From contig NC_080048.1 of assembly GCF_026212465.1 (NCBI RefSeq), positions 29,319,676 to 29,383,675 of the forward strand: 64,000 bases of DNA, given 5' to 3'. The stretch is from Amaranthus tricolor. Its lineage: Eukaryota; Streptophyta; Magnoliopsida; Caryophyllales; Amaranthaceae. This document shows positions 21,978 to 33,400 of the stretch, piece after piece (position 1 is the first letter of the stretch; every line of letters starts with the position of its first letter). The translations under genes were made by a program, and so were the position numbers. The notes under the pieces are model-generated. The model had not been told where the DNA came from and searched no databases. It saw only the letters and a program-made list of their open reading frames with translations.

Positions 21978-22163
21978 CGGGTCCTCTAGATTCGCGGGTC
22001 CGGGTTTGCGTATTTTTCTCAGATCCGGATCCGGACCCGTGAATAATAACAGGATCCGGATCCGACCCGGATCCGACGGGTCTATATTTTTAGGACCCAG
22101 ATCCGTGAAAACGGGTACGGATCCACGGATCCGGGTCGGGTCCAGTACCCATTGCCATCCCTA
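20934..22163. mobile_element. Non-autonomous hAT transposon carrying a host-gene fragment
   Basis: The ends are TAGGGATGGCAACGGGT and ...CCATTGCCATCCCTA, inverted copies typical of hAT elements. An exact 8-bp target duplication ATTGTGCC flanks it (20926-20933 and 22164-22171). Subterminal regions (20950-21100 and 21975-22145) are dense in GGATCCG / CGGATCC repeats. No transposase frame is present, so it must have been moved by another element's enzyme. The centre (about 21250-21900) includes a captured gene end, and there is a poly-A tract at about 21951-21977. Confidence 0.9.
21564..21659 (-). pseudogene. Captured C-terminal exon of a Hsc70-interacting protein (FAM10/HIP) or TDX-like gene
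   Basis: On the minus strand this encodes 31 residues ending in a stop, including NPANLAKHQGNPKVAPIIAK. From recall, that block is the C-terminal STI1-type (DP2) segment of plant Hsc70-interacting protein and of the related TPR-thioredoxin TDX, ending in the same MM-x-KFG pattern. The DNA that follows on the minus strand (about 21563-21250) looks like a captured 3' UTR. Upstream of 21660 the coding match ends, so only the last coding block was taken. It has no start and sits inside a hAT element, so I call it a transduplicated fragment, not a gene. Confidence 0.75.
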
Positions 22164-22248
22164 ATTGTGCCTTTCCCTATGTTGTCAAATTAAATCACTA
22201 TTAAATGAAGTACAAATGTATTGTACTACATTTCCCTTTTTATAGTGA

Positions 22249-23727
22249 ATGAACCGTCTTTTTCTTGTTCATCCTCTCTTTTATAGTTTGAATTTACTTT
22301 TATTCATTCTTTTCATTCTTTTCTTTTCAAGCTTTGAAAAACCCCTTCCATGGCCCCTAAAAGAAAACTTACTAGTTCCTCCTGAAAATCCGAAAAAAGA
22401 TGAATCATCCAAATCCCCAATGACTGAATCAACAACTCCATTCATTCCCTCACCTCTTACATCCTTAGATGTACCTAAAACCTGGTTTGAAAACCATACT
22501 GCATTTGGTCGATGGATTGATACATTCAAACACCGTTCATTATCCTATGTAGACATTCTTGATTAGAACTTCTTTCTATTTGAAGATTTTGAGATCATTT
22601 CTTCATTCATCCAAACAACTCTTGGTAAGTTGTTGGATCCCGGTGCTGTTTGATATCCTATTTTGGTCAAAAATTACTACTGTAATTTGTCTATGGTTGA
22701 TGGTTATCCGGCCTTAAGGAGTTTTGTTAAAGGCCAAGAGATTATAATCTCTAAAACCCTAATTAATGATCTACTAAAATTTTTAAATGTTGCTGATGAC
22801 TCCACACCAAATATTCTAGCACTTCAAAATGCTAAAGATATGTTTATTCTTGATTCTCATTCTCATTTTTCTCCTAACAAACAACTCACTCACAATGCCT
22901 TGAATCTATGTGGAAAATTGTTACATAATCTTCTTGTCAGAACAGTCTTCTCTCGCAATTCATCTTGTGAACTTGTCAGATGTACATCTCATTTTAATGT
23001 GGAAAATTGCTTCTTTGAAAAACGTTGATTATGCCTCCCTTATTATTTCAACTATGCGTTTTTGCAGTTCTCCTGTTCGTAATAGTTCCCTTCCTTATGC
23101 TAATCTCCTGACCTTATTCTTTGATCATTTTAATTTACTCTCTGATTTAGCAGAAGTAGATTATTCTGGTCCTCAATCTCTTTTCAGCAACATCTTCCCT
23201 CCCTTAGAAATTTTTAAAGTTCATGGTAGTATGAGTTGTGTTCGCACTTATCCTTATCTGAAAAAGAGGATCTTCAAAAGATCCATGGCAAAAGGCTCTC
23301 TCGTCTTGAACCTCAACTCAAAGAACACACCACCTATTCACATCTCTTGCCTCTTGACTCTAAGGTAAGTGAAATAAAAATGTCTATTCTTGATTTACAT
23401 GATAAGGTGTCCACATTAACTTTTATGTTAGACACATTTATGAAAGACATGAAGGGTATGGTTGTTGAAGATATGGTTGTAGAAGAAGTTGACGAGGGTA
23501 ATGCTATAGAGGATGCTATTATAGAGGAACCAAAGGAGAAAGCAAGAGAGAAAGAGGAAGACGAGAAAGAAAAAGAGAAGGAAGCAGTGAAGGAGGAGAA
23601 TCCACATGAAGAGATTGATGCTACACCCATGCAAACAATTCCACCATCTGTTGAAGCTACACCAATCACCACTTCACCTGGCAAACCCAAGGCTTCCAAG
23701 AAGAGAAAGACCCGGTCCAGGAAGTGA
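22249..23727 (+). pseudogene. Sirevirus envelope-like / additional ORF protein, broken
   Basis: Lies between pol and the 3' LTR in the same direction. It starts MNRLFLVHPLF with a hydrophobic stretch (residues about 8-28) that could be a signal or membrane segment, then a Pro/Ser-rich linker. The central block (22663-23230), with NYYCNLSMVDGYPALRSFVK, resembles the putative plant transposon protein domain found in such ORFs. The C-terminus (23370-23727) has a predicted coiled-coil stretch, a long Glu/Lys-rich tract and a basic tail KKRKTRSRK. In-frame stops occur at 22564 and 22651, and frame changes near 22950 and 23250. The role of this ORF in Sireviruses is unproven; the envelope-like label is by position only. 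Confidence 0.65.
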
Positions 23728-24474
23728 TTTTATTTTTGTTGGTTGATAAACAATTTTATTTGACGGCTAACAATATTTTTTTTGGTTTAAACAAGACTAA
23801 CATTATCATCCCTATTTCTTTTTGATGAAAGTCAAAAAGGGGAGAAATTATTATCTAAATTATGTTTATGTTTTGTTTTGCTTTGCATAATGTTAATTCT
23901 TGTTTCATATTATATGTTTCTATTTTGCTTTATTAAAAAGGGGGAGAAGTTTTAAAAGAGGGAGAAATTTGAAAATTTTGATTTGCTTAGTTGTTCATCT
24001 TAATTGTTTGCTCGGTTGCTTTGTTTTTCATTATTTAGATTATTATTGTTGATTATTTGTTTTGAAAAACAAAGTGTTTCATAGTTACTTGGTTAATGTT
24101 TGATGATATGTTCATAGTTACTGATTATTGTTCTTGTTCATGCTCTTGTTTATGACGTTTGATAATCATGATTTTGATGTTAAAATATTGATTTGATGAT
24201 ATGTTGCTACAATTTAATATTGATTATTATTATACTTTTGCATGTATTGTGATTAGTTATTTGTTTACTTGTGATAGTAGTTTATCTTATTAATGATTTC
24301 AATATCCATGCTTGAAAATTTATTGGTTTATACTATTCTGTTTTGAAACTGTTTTCAAAGTCTTGAAAACATTCTGCTTTATGATATCTTGTTATTCTTA
24401 TCATGTTTTAAATTCATGTTAACTTAGAAATATGATTTAGGAAAATATGGTTTTGACTTTCATCAAGGGGGAGA
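23728..24474 (+). other. Sirevirus non-coding region with repeated polypurine tracts
   Basis: AT-rich, no frame. Purine tracts AAAAAGGGGAGAAATT (about 23834), AAAAAGGGGGAGAAG (about 23935) and ATCAAGGGGGAGATT (about 24461-24475) occur in the same orientation. Reiterated polypurine tracts upstream of the 3' LTR are a described Sirevirus trait. The last one directly precedes the LTR and would prime plus-strand synthesis. Confidence 0.7.
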
Positions 24475-25167
24475 TTAAAGAATCAACTCTCTTAAGTGAT
24501 GATAATTTAAAACACATATTAAATTAAACAATAAATTAAGTGATTATATTTAGTTGTTTAAGTCGGTCCAAAATCATATTAAATATAAAGTGAATAATTG
24601 GTATGTATTTTAGTTATTAAATTTGAATTTGAATTTAAAATGTGTGTTTAAGATATTTAGATGATTAAATGTTAAAGTACAAGCTTCACACGTTTTGCTA
24701 TTAATATTACACGTTTTATATTTGAAATTAAATAAGTTGTTAAGTTATGCTAATTAGAGAGTTTTCTATAAATAAGATGATAATTTAAATTGATGCTAAA
24801 AATAGGAAAAGACAATTTAAATTAATGCTAAAAATATGAATTAATTTTGAATAATTATTTACATGTAGAATTATCTGTTTTTGCTGAGTTTTCAATATCT
24901 TGTGTGAGTTCTAACATGGTAGCACAACATTGGATGATAATAACAAGTTACAACGCACAATGAAAAAATTATATGAGCTGTCAGTGCAACGTCAGTTTGA
25001 GTTAAAGCTTAAGATCTTGAAGACTGACACAGATTATCCAGATCAACGAAATTGACGGATGAAGCTTTCTTGCTCTTCAAGGATATGTTGAAGCATTACA
25101 TATATTTTAAACGTGCATACTCTCTATTCACCCCTCTAGAAAGTATTCGACCTCTTATCAACTTTCA
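24475..25167 (+). repeat. Sirevirus 3' LTR
   Basis: Begins after the polypurine tract and ends CAACTTTCA at 25167, matching the 5' LTR remnant over its last 75 bp. The start lacks a clean TG, probably from a small deletion, so the left border is approximate. AT-rich with no GC-rich promoter repeats. Confidence 0.65.
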
Positions 25168-25770
25168 AAAATTATTTCGGTTCAATCAAATTTAATTATA
25201 GTTGAAAAAATTTGATTCGTCTAAATCAAAAATTTATTTTCCTATTTTTATTACCTAAACTAAACTTGATTTAGCTTAACATAACATATTTTGGTTGAAC
25301 TAAACCAAATTAAGCTGAATCAAACTTTTTACTGAACTAAACTTGATTTAGCCGAATTACAGTCTTAATGTTTGATACTTTTGCGAATTACAGTCTCGAT
25401 GTCTTTTTTTTTTTTAATTTTTTTTAATGCGAATTACAGCCTCCAAAGTAGCCTTTTGACCAGTAAGTGTCCGGTTCCGTACAATTTTAACCGTTGACCA
25501 CATTTTTTACCTTTGACTTTCTTTTTTTGTTTTTAATTTTTTTTGAGTTTTAATATTTTTCACATTTAATTCTTTTTTGATAACCCACATTAGTAATAAT
25601 TATTATTTCTCCCTCCCTTCAATCCTTCCCAGCTACTGAAGTGATTCAACACACATTAGTAATTTAGTGAAATTCAGAATCTTGAAATTGAATAATAATT
25701 TATTATCCTTTCCTCTAGTGGATCAATGTCGATCTGGTTGAATTCTGGGCAAAGAGAAAGAATAACAGTT

Positions 25771-26414
25771 TCAATAGATGATTATCTTTTCCTCAAGTAG
25801 ATCAATGGTTAATTCGAATTGGTTTAATTCTCTAAGATTTGTCCAAAAAATATTTACCAAACTACCATTCCACGTTTGCCTAGAAAATATTTTGATAAAA
25901 TTATTAATGGCTGAATTCTGGGCAAGTTTTTCCAACAATTCAACAACTTGGGGGACATTATCGCAATAAATAACACCATTCAGTGTATCAAAGATGAAAG
26001 GATTAAGTGGACCACCAAGCTTAATTGATTTTCCGAAAAGAGAGAAACATAAGTCAACGTGAACCAAATGGCAATAACAATTGGTAAGAATACCAATAGA
26101 GACTGAAGTTGGTTGAAGAAATTAATAATGTTGGAATGAGGTTGAAGGGGTTTCAATTTGACCATGGAAGAGAATAGCATATTGAAGACAAAAACAGCAG
26201 GAAATGGGTGTAAAGAAGCCAATTGATGAAAGAGGGAAAGGGGGAATTCTAAATCTGGAAACCCTAATTTGGATTGTTCTTTCACATGATTAAGCAGCAT
26301 TTGACGATCATTAATAATTCTATCAAAATAATTTTCAAGTGGATCAAGGGCTGAATTCTCCAAATTCTCCATTATCGCAGGAGGTAAACTTCTCTTTTCC
26401 TCTATTGTGTTCAT
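25771..26414 (-). pseudogene. Captured fragment of an Rf-like PPR gene
   Basis: Minus strand. The first frame (26414-26090) reads PLSLFHQLASLHPFPAVFVF then NMLFSSMVKLK. A second frame (from about 26100) continues with HVDLCFSLFGKSIKLGGPLN and PFIFDTLNGVIYCDNVPQVV then ELLEKLAQNS. This is P-class pentatricopeptide repeat text as in restorer-of-fertility-like genes, where 35-residue helical repeats bind organelle RNA. A one-base frame change lies near 26090-26110. Only about 2-4 repeats are present against 10 or more in intact family members, and there is no convincing targeting peptide. It sits between MULE termini and is most likely a captured, decayed copy. Confidence 0.75.
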
Positions 26415-26486
26415 CCATCTTCATTGATACATAAGTTAACTTCTCAATCTTCTTCAAATTAATACTTACCACATTACCAGAGACAA

Positions 26487-26650
26487 TTGAAATCACTATT
26501 GCTTTCGATTGGGAATTTAGTTCCTTGCGAAAGGAAGTAGTTTGGGAATTTAGGATTGACTTCGTAGTCGATCGAATCTGAAAATTGAAATCACTAGTGC
26601 TTTCAATTGGGAATTTAGGGTTCCTTGCGAAAGGGAGTAGTTTGGGAATA
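26487..26650 (+). repeat. Tandem duplication inside the MULE
   Basis: Two units (about 26487-26555 and 26583-26650) share GAAATCACTA, TTGGGAATTTAG, TTCCTTGCGAAAG and GAGTAGTTTGGGAAT-like text. They lie upstream (minus sense) of the PPR fragment and look like duplicated 5' leader sequence. Confidence 0.65.
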
Positions 26651-27267
26651 TTTATTAATGAAGATGGATGAACGATGAAGGATTTGGAGAGCTTGTTCTT
26701 GAATATGATCCAACAGGTTCAATGAAGAAGATTGAGAAAAAGGAATTAAATGTGAAAAAAATATTAGAACTCAAAAAAAAAAATTAAGAACAAAAAAAAA
26801 AGAAATGTCAAAGGTAAAAATCGTGGTCAATGATTCGCTCACTTGCTTGAATCCTGGTCAAAAGACTACTTTAAAAGCTGTAATTCGCAAAAAAACATCA
26901 AAATTGTATTCGCAACAGCATCAAACATTAAGGCCGTAATTCGCATTCTTTTACCTAAACTAAATTTGATTCAGGAAAACGAAACTTATTTTAGTTTACT
27001 AAACTTTATGCAACAGAATCACATTAGATTTAGATGAACAAATCATCATTCAGTTGAATTAAATTTATCTTTTGCTAAGCTAATTTAATTTAGCTAAATC
27101 AAACATATTTTTACTAAACTAAATTCAATTCAACTAAATCAAACTTATTTTTACTAAACTAAATTCAATTCAACTAAATCAAACTTATTTTTACCTAAAA
27201 TAAATTTAATTTAGCTTAATCAAGCTTATTTTTAGATAAAATATACTTGATTCACCTCTATCAAATA

Positions 27268-27635
27268 CTCCCTCCGTTCTTTTTTGATCTTCCACTTTGG
27301 ATTTTTCACACATATTAAGGAAGATAGAATCTTTGGACTGTAATGGGTATTATTTTAATTAAATAGTAGTATGAAGTAATGATTGTATTGGAAGTATGAT
27401 GTTGTAGTGAGTATTATTTTAATTAAATAATAGTGTGAAGTAATGATTGTATTGAAAGTATGAGAGAGAAAATAATTATAAATAAAAGAAAATGGGTACA
27501 TTAAAAGAAAATGGGGGGTTTTAAGGGGGTAAAAGTGGGATAAAAAATTTCTAAAAATAGAAAGTATTCTAAAGTAGAAGAACTTTTGAAACTACCCGTT
27601 ATAGTAATGTGGAAGATAAAAAAAAACAGAGGGAG
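27268..27635. mobile_element. Stowaway-type MITE (Tc1/mariner)
   Basis: The ends are CTCCCTCCGTTCTTTTTTGA and the inverted ...AAAAACAGAGGGAG, the CTCCCTCCGT signature of plant Stowaway MITEs. TA dinucleotides flank it (27266-27267 and 27636-27637). It is 368 bp long with an internal duplication of a GAAGTAATGATTGTATTG-containing unit (about 27372-27465). No coding capacity. Confidence 0.85.
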
Positions 27636-27690
27636 TATTTTTTAACTAAACAAAACTTGATTCAACTAAATTAAACCTATTTTTGGCATC

Positions 27691-28049
27691 ACAGGTATTA
27701 TATTAATATTAATGTGTATTAGTATATCTTAGTAGTTATTGATTAATTTGTAAGTACTAGTATGTATCAGAATTAGTATCGAACCTAATTATGATAAATA
27801 TAGGTCTATACTCTAAAATGAGTTCAATTGATACTTATGGAAGACTGATTCAAAAAAAAAAAAAAATTGATATTCCTTATTAATAGAACCTGTAAAACAA
27901 ACTTACACAATATAAATTAGCAATTCTATTACCTTATATAAATATCACATTATTTTAATTAATTATGTCCATTTCATTAGTCTTTTTGCCAAAAGCTAAT
28001 AAGGCTAAATGATTGGATTAAAGTCTAGTATAATAATAGTAGTAGTGAT
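27691..28049. other. AT-rich stretch without recognisable features
   Basis: No reading frame, inverted termini or tandem repeat is seen, apart from a poly-A run at about 27852-27866. Confidence 0.5.
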
Positions 28050-30410
28050 GATGATGATGACGACGACAATATTAATAATAATAATACTATTATTATTTTT
28101 TTGAAAATAAAAGCTTACTTTCCAACCAAACCAAGAAAATACAAAACACAAAGACAAAGGGCTCTAACCCTCCTGAATCTGCATTAGTATGGAGGAAGTA
28201 TTCACCTTCTATGAAGTGTTGTATTAACCCACTCTTTATGTGCAAATAGTAGTGAAGAGACCTTCAAACAAATAAACTACTGGCTAAGGTCTCTAAACCA
28301 CATATTGCTTCGAGATTTTATAGGGTATAAAGCAGTAAATCTAAACAAAATTTCCTGACGAACACAATACAAAATTTTCTCAATGGTATTCATTTGCTTG
28401 AGCCATATAGTCTGATTTCTAGTGAGCCAAATGTTATAGCATAGGCTACATAAACTAGAAATTATCACTTGCCTTTTGAAGCTATCCCCTTTTCATTTCT
28501 TTCTTGTAATCATCTTCAAGTCCAGAGGAGATAAATTAATACCAAGCCAATGCTGAAGTTCCTTGATACACTTGAAGCTAAATTGACATTCAAAAAACAG
28601 ATGTTCAGCAGATTCAGTTGTTGTCAGACACATAGGGCATAAATCATTCTTAGCACTTGCATTTGCATAAGTTTTTTTTTTTTTTTTTTTTTTTTTTTCG
28701 TTTTCAATTTATTAAGCATTATCATCCAAAGCAAAAACTGAGCCTTAGGAATAGAGGGTCTATTCCACACAAATCTCTACAGGAGACTCTAAAGCCTTCA
28801 ACAATGAAGCTTTTGTATGTCTCTGGGATACTATACTTGTCTTTGTTGATCCCTAATTTAAGTTTTTCTTTCACATAGCATATCTTCTTGAAGGACCAGC
28901 TAGCACTAACAGGTGAATTGAAGTGAAGCTAGTCATCTCATTAGTGTAAATCCCATAATCCATCTAACCAAAAGGGATTCAGTCATATGATGCACATGTC
29001 AAGCTAATTTGCCAACAACCATTTCGTTCCAAACTTCAAGATTTCGGACACCAAGCCCACTAGATTTCTTAGGCTTGCATACATCCTCTTGCTTGACATT
29101 CCCTAGGGCAGTGTTATTAGGGTCAACATGTCATAGGTATGATCTACAAATAGTATTAATCCTCTTGATTACAACTTTTGGGAGAATGAAAAGCTGACAC
29201 CAAAAAAAACTAATGCTCATTAAGACAACTGATACCAATTGTAGTCTAGCAGCATAAGAGAGAGACTTTGAGCTCCATGATATGATACGAGCTTTCATTT
29301 TATCAACAAAAACTTCACAATCAGCTTTTGATATCCTCCTTGATGTGAGGGGAACACCTAAATATCGGACATGTAAAGTTCCTAGAGGGATATTGACTTG
29401 TTAGGCTATGTGGGATTTCATACTATTAGGAATACCTGCAAGAAAGATAATAGATTTGGAAGTGTTTTCATACAGGCCAGATGAAGCAGCAAATAACTCT
29501 AGGCATTGACTGAGAATCTTATATGAAGTCCCATCACCCTTACAAAATAACATGGGACAATCCGCAAAAGAAATATGATTGAGGTTTAGCCTCTTACACC
29601 TAGGATAAAACTTGAAATCTTTGTGAGATCCAGCCATAGTGAGGATTCTAGACAGGTATTCAATCCCAATTAAAATAGAAGGTGAGAAAAAGGGTCACCT
29701 TGTCTAAGACCTCGTTTAGGTTCAAAAACCTCTGATGAGCATCCATTGATCAACAAAGTGTACTTGGTTGAAGAAATGCAGACCATAATAACCTTGATAA
29801 AATGAGGGGGAAATTTCAGTGCTATCAACATGTCATGGATAAAATCCCAATCCATAGTATCAAAGGCCTTCCTTAAGTCAACCTTGATCATACAACTAGG
29901 GTAGCAATGCTTGCTTGAGTAATGTTTCACAAGATCCTGACATAACACAATGTCATGTGGTATATATCTCCCTACAAAAAAAGCCCCTTGTGTTTGATTA
30001 ACCGATCTCCCAAGAACACATTTCAGCTTAGATTATATAAGTTTGGAGATACACTTGTACAAAATATGGTAGCAAGAAATAGGCCTAAAATCCCCAGGCT
30101 GAGAGGAACATGGGACTCTAGGGACAAGGGTGATCGTTACTATGTTCCATGCTTGTAAAAGATTTCGATTTTGAAAGAAGGATTGGATGGCAGTTATCGC
30201 ATCAGGTTCGACCACAGACCATGCTGCTTTGTAGAATTTACTATTAAAACCATCAAGCCATAGAGCTTTATCTTAGTAGCCATTATTGTTATTATTATTG
30301 AAGTGGATTGTTTGAAATATGGGGATGATAATATTGCTTTCTTCCACAATAGTATCAAGCAGAGGGCGACACACAATAAAATTAACACTCTTGTGCTAGA
30401 TGGAAACACT
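28050..30410 (-). mobile_element. 5'-truncated L1-type LINE
   Basis: Minus strand. The 3' end is marked by a TAA/ATT-rich tail (about 28050-28097, with neighbouring GAT/GAC triplets from 28035). Going upstream: a zf-RVT-like C-terminus, then reverse transcriptase text up to about 30410, where recognisable ORF2 ends. No endonuclease domain or ORF1 is present, as usual for 5'-truncated copies. Confidence 0.8.
28277..30410 (-). pseudogene. LINE ORF2 reverse transcriptase, broken
   Basis: From the 5' side: SQPGDFRPISCYHILYKCIS (about 30110-30050); the palm text MIKVDLRKAFDTMDWDFIHD (about 29895-29835); GLRQGDPFSHLLF (about 29705-29670); and FADC (about 29570), where the family has the catalytic YADD/FADD. 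The C-terminal zinc-binding part reads CPMCLTTTESAEHLFFECQF (about 28640-28580). Frame breaks and stops occur repeatedly (for example near 30030, 29667 and 29400). The loss of the second catalytic Asp agrees with a dead copy. A poly-T tract (28671-28698) interrupts the 3' part. Confidence 0.85.
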
Positions 30411-33400
30411 CTGAGTAGTCCTTTGTATCATTAAACATGCTTTTGTTTCCTTTTATTTAGAATTATTATGTCATAAAATGCATAATAGACAAAGGGTTAG
30501 CATGAGTGAAACAGTCGTATTATTAGGAGATTTAATTAGTCGTTTTTAGCGCCTAATTTTCCTTATATATTTGTTCGTTACTAATTATAATTTAATTAGT
30601 GATGGTAGTAATTTGAAAAATCTCTACAATGATTAGAAACTTGTTAATTCGTAACGTGATTATGAATCGTAACAAGTAACATAAACTTTGGAGGTAAAAC
30701 TTAAAGTTGAGCAACTACCCATAACAGTTCGAGAAAATTTTAATTATTACCCAAGCATATTATATAACCATGATGGGAGTAAATTAAATATTTCACACAT
30801 ATACAAGTGATTTTTAAACATGAAGTACAAGTTACATAACTTGTTACATGTACAACAATTTTTACCCAAACCTTAAACTATCTTAGATAAACCTTTTCTA
30901 CACTATAATAGATCAAATGATGGACAAAAATCAGCAAAAAAACAACTCCAACCAGCCATGCTAAAGCTATCCTACTCCCCCTTATAGCCCTTTGTATACT
31001 TACATACAGAAGCTAAAAACTCTACCCAAGAACCCCTTTTGTTCTATCCAAAGCTTGTGCATCATTACAAGCATGCAAGAGGCAAATATTTGAAGCAAAA
31101 ACACTCAATTTTCTGAATAATTATTCAGCCATAAACCCCAACACATTGCTCCCAAGTTCATCCATGAACAAACACTAGAATACTTCAAACTTTTAATAAC
31201 TAAAACACCTTCTTTTCTCATCAAATCTCCTTCAAAAACCAATCTACAACTTCTGAAAGTTTATGTTTATAAACTCAAATCTCCCATAAAAATAATCTTC
31301 ATCCTAAGAGCTTTCCATAGACACCAAACTTAAAGAAATCCACCAAGTATAGAGTAAGTTATGTTCATTTCTTTATTCCACTAATTTTTGTTAAAACTTG
31401 TTCTACATGAATCATCCTATAAATTTAAATCATTATAAAATGAGTATTTTATCTCTAAACTAAGAAAATCATCACTTATAAATCTATAAAAATAGGCCAT
31501 AATAGAAAGTAAAATTATGGGAGTTAACTAAGTATGTTGCTCAACATAATAAGTATACTCCAAATATGTTAAAATCATCACAAGTATTAGTCTAACAACT
31601 CTAACTATGGAAAGTTAAGTGCATGTTAGAAATCCAAAATTATTAATGATTTTTTTGGATGAATGCAATATGTATAGTTGAAGAGTTGGAGTTGAGACTT
31701 GAAGGGCAAGGACCTGAAGTTAAAACCACTTCTAAGAACGCGTAGGAGCTTACTGAATAATTATATAGGCTTGGAGTCGAGGTATGTCACATGGGGTGAT
31801 TTTTAAAGGATTTAAGAACAAGTTGGGAAAGTTTGTGTATAAACTTGTTTTTTTAAAAAAAAAAAATCCCAAAGAGAAGTTCTTAAATCTTGAAAAATAA
31901 TGTCAAAATGATAAATTTGAGTATGGAATAATTTATTACATGTATTATTATTGTGGGCATCATGCATGTTGATTTTATAAATTATTGTATGTTTAAAGGC
32001 ATGTTTAACACTTGTGAAAGTTATTGTGATGGAAATGATTATATCAATTTCAAAATATTTGAAATTCATTTTAAAACAAATTTTCAGTAGTTATATGTTA
32101 AGAAAATTTCTTGGATACTTTTTGTTGAGATTATTCGTTAAATTAATATTTTAATGGATTTTAAGGTGTTAAATACTCTTATTATAAAACATGGTATTAG
32201 ATGAACTCTTCATCATCAAAAATAATTAATAAAAATATATTATAATGTCTCCAACAAGATTTGGCCAGAATATATTTAGTTTGGAATTTTTTTTTTATTT
32301 TTGAATAATCGTTAAATTGTTCAACCGTAAATTGTAAAATGGTAAAATATAAAATAATTACCAAACAAAGACATATGGACTTAAAATTTTTATCACATAC
32401 TCATATGGACAGTAGGTAAAACTGGTAAAAGTTTGGGAAGGTTTCGTTGACATTTAAGGACCTTAATAATTTTTACTCTGTTATTAATAATCGGTAAGTT
32501 GGAAAACGGTAAAATATAAAATAAATATTAAATGACTTCTTTTGGACATAAAACTTTTATGATACACTTATATAAATAGTAGATACATGTTCAAAAATTT
32601 ATATGGATTTTCTTGACCATATATGGACTTAAATAAATTTTATTAGGTTTATCGGTAAAATAACGATATTAATTATTAAAAATACCCCACATGATTTTTA
32701 ATGGTTATTTAAAATTTTATACCCCTTAAAATAGCTTCTGGTATAACATATAAGTTTTATAATATTTTATTCGTACTCAAATAATTTTAAACGTATTTTA
32801 TTCTATTTATCGATAAAATGTTTATACAAAAAATAATAAAACATCATACATGATTTTTATAAGTTTATATGGCCTAATAAATATGTTATATGACTTCTGA
32901 AACTTTGGTATAATTTTGCAAAATAAATTATTAATTGTTTACTAATTTATCAAATTAGTAGAAAATGTTTATTTATTAAAAAGTGTAATATTTTTTATTA
33001 AATTTGGGTAAAAATAGACCTATATTAAAAATTTATAATTATATTAATAACCTACTGCCTCATAGTATAAATTAAGTTTCAATTAGATGGTTTATAAATT
33101 TTACGGATTTAAGACACCATTTAAATAACGGTAAATACCCAAATTGTCGAAAATAATTGTAAGATCATTATAAATTCGCATAACCAATTATAATCTGATG
33201 GGACAACCTTAAATTGATTTTAAATAAGGTATTATAATGACTTGATTAATTTGAGCCTTGTTGGAGAATTAATATGTACTTTGTAAATCAATTATCGATT
33301 TTATTACCGGCAAAACTATCTCGTATTAAAGAAAATAGTGTTTTATGAAATCTTCTGTCGTAATGATTTTATAGACTTATGAATCACATTCTAGTTGTTT

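Larger units (their letters stand above)
15325..25167 (+). mobile_element. Sirevirus-type Ty1/copia retrotransposon, degraded
   Basis: Order: 5' LTR remnant (15325-15399), primer-binding site (15401-15417), gag, protease, integrase, reverse transcriptase/RNase H (to 20573), an extra envelope-like reading frame (22249-23727), several purine tracts, and a 3' LTR (about 24475-25167). The extra ORF after pol, the coiled-coil and second zinc knuckle after gag, and the repeated polypurine tracts are features described for Sireviruses. Two later insertions interrupt it: 17162-17289 and 20934-22163. The 5' LTR has lost all but its last 75 bp. Many stops and frameshifts make it inactive. Confidence 0.85.
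25352..26944. mobile_element. Pack-MULE-like element with long terminal inverted repeats
   Basis: The left end (about 25352-25590) and right end (about 26720-26944) are long inverted copies: GCGAATTACAG-type units, then CTTTTGACCAG, then TTTACCTTTGACTTTC-like text, and finally a T-rich tract. Each terminus repeats GCGAATTACAG about three times. The element lies in the minisatellite. No transposase is present; the interior carries a PPR-gene fragment (minus). A clear 9-bp target duplication is not seen. Confidence 0.75.
25168..27690. repeat. Degenerate AT-rich minisatellite, interrupted twice
   Basis: About 40-bp units of the type CTAAACTAAATTTGATTCAG + CTAAATCAAACTTATTTTTA occur at about 25190-25350, 26948-27265 and 27637-27690. 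The best pair of units is at about 27113-27192. The array is split by a MULE (25352-26944) and a Stowaway MITE (27268-27635), so it predates both. Confidence 0.7.

Noticed and set aside
20934..22163. Helitron or CACTA origin of the gene-fragment carrier
   Set aside because: The exact 8-bp duplication and TAGGGATGGCAA inverted ends fit hAT.
22281..23699. Minus-strand Ser-rich open frames opposite the Sirevirus extra ORF
   Set aside because: Mirror image of the Glu/Lys-rich plus-strand tract; no independent support.
28035..28097. Functional triplet-repeat locus (GAT/GAC/AAT)
   Set aside because: Explained as the 3' tail of the minus-strand LINE plus adjacent short repeats.
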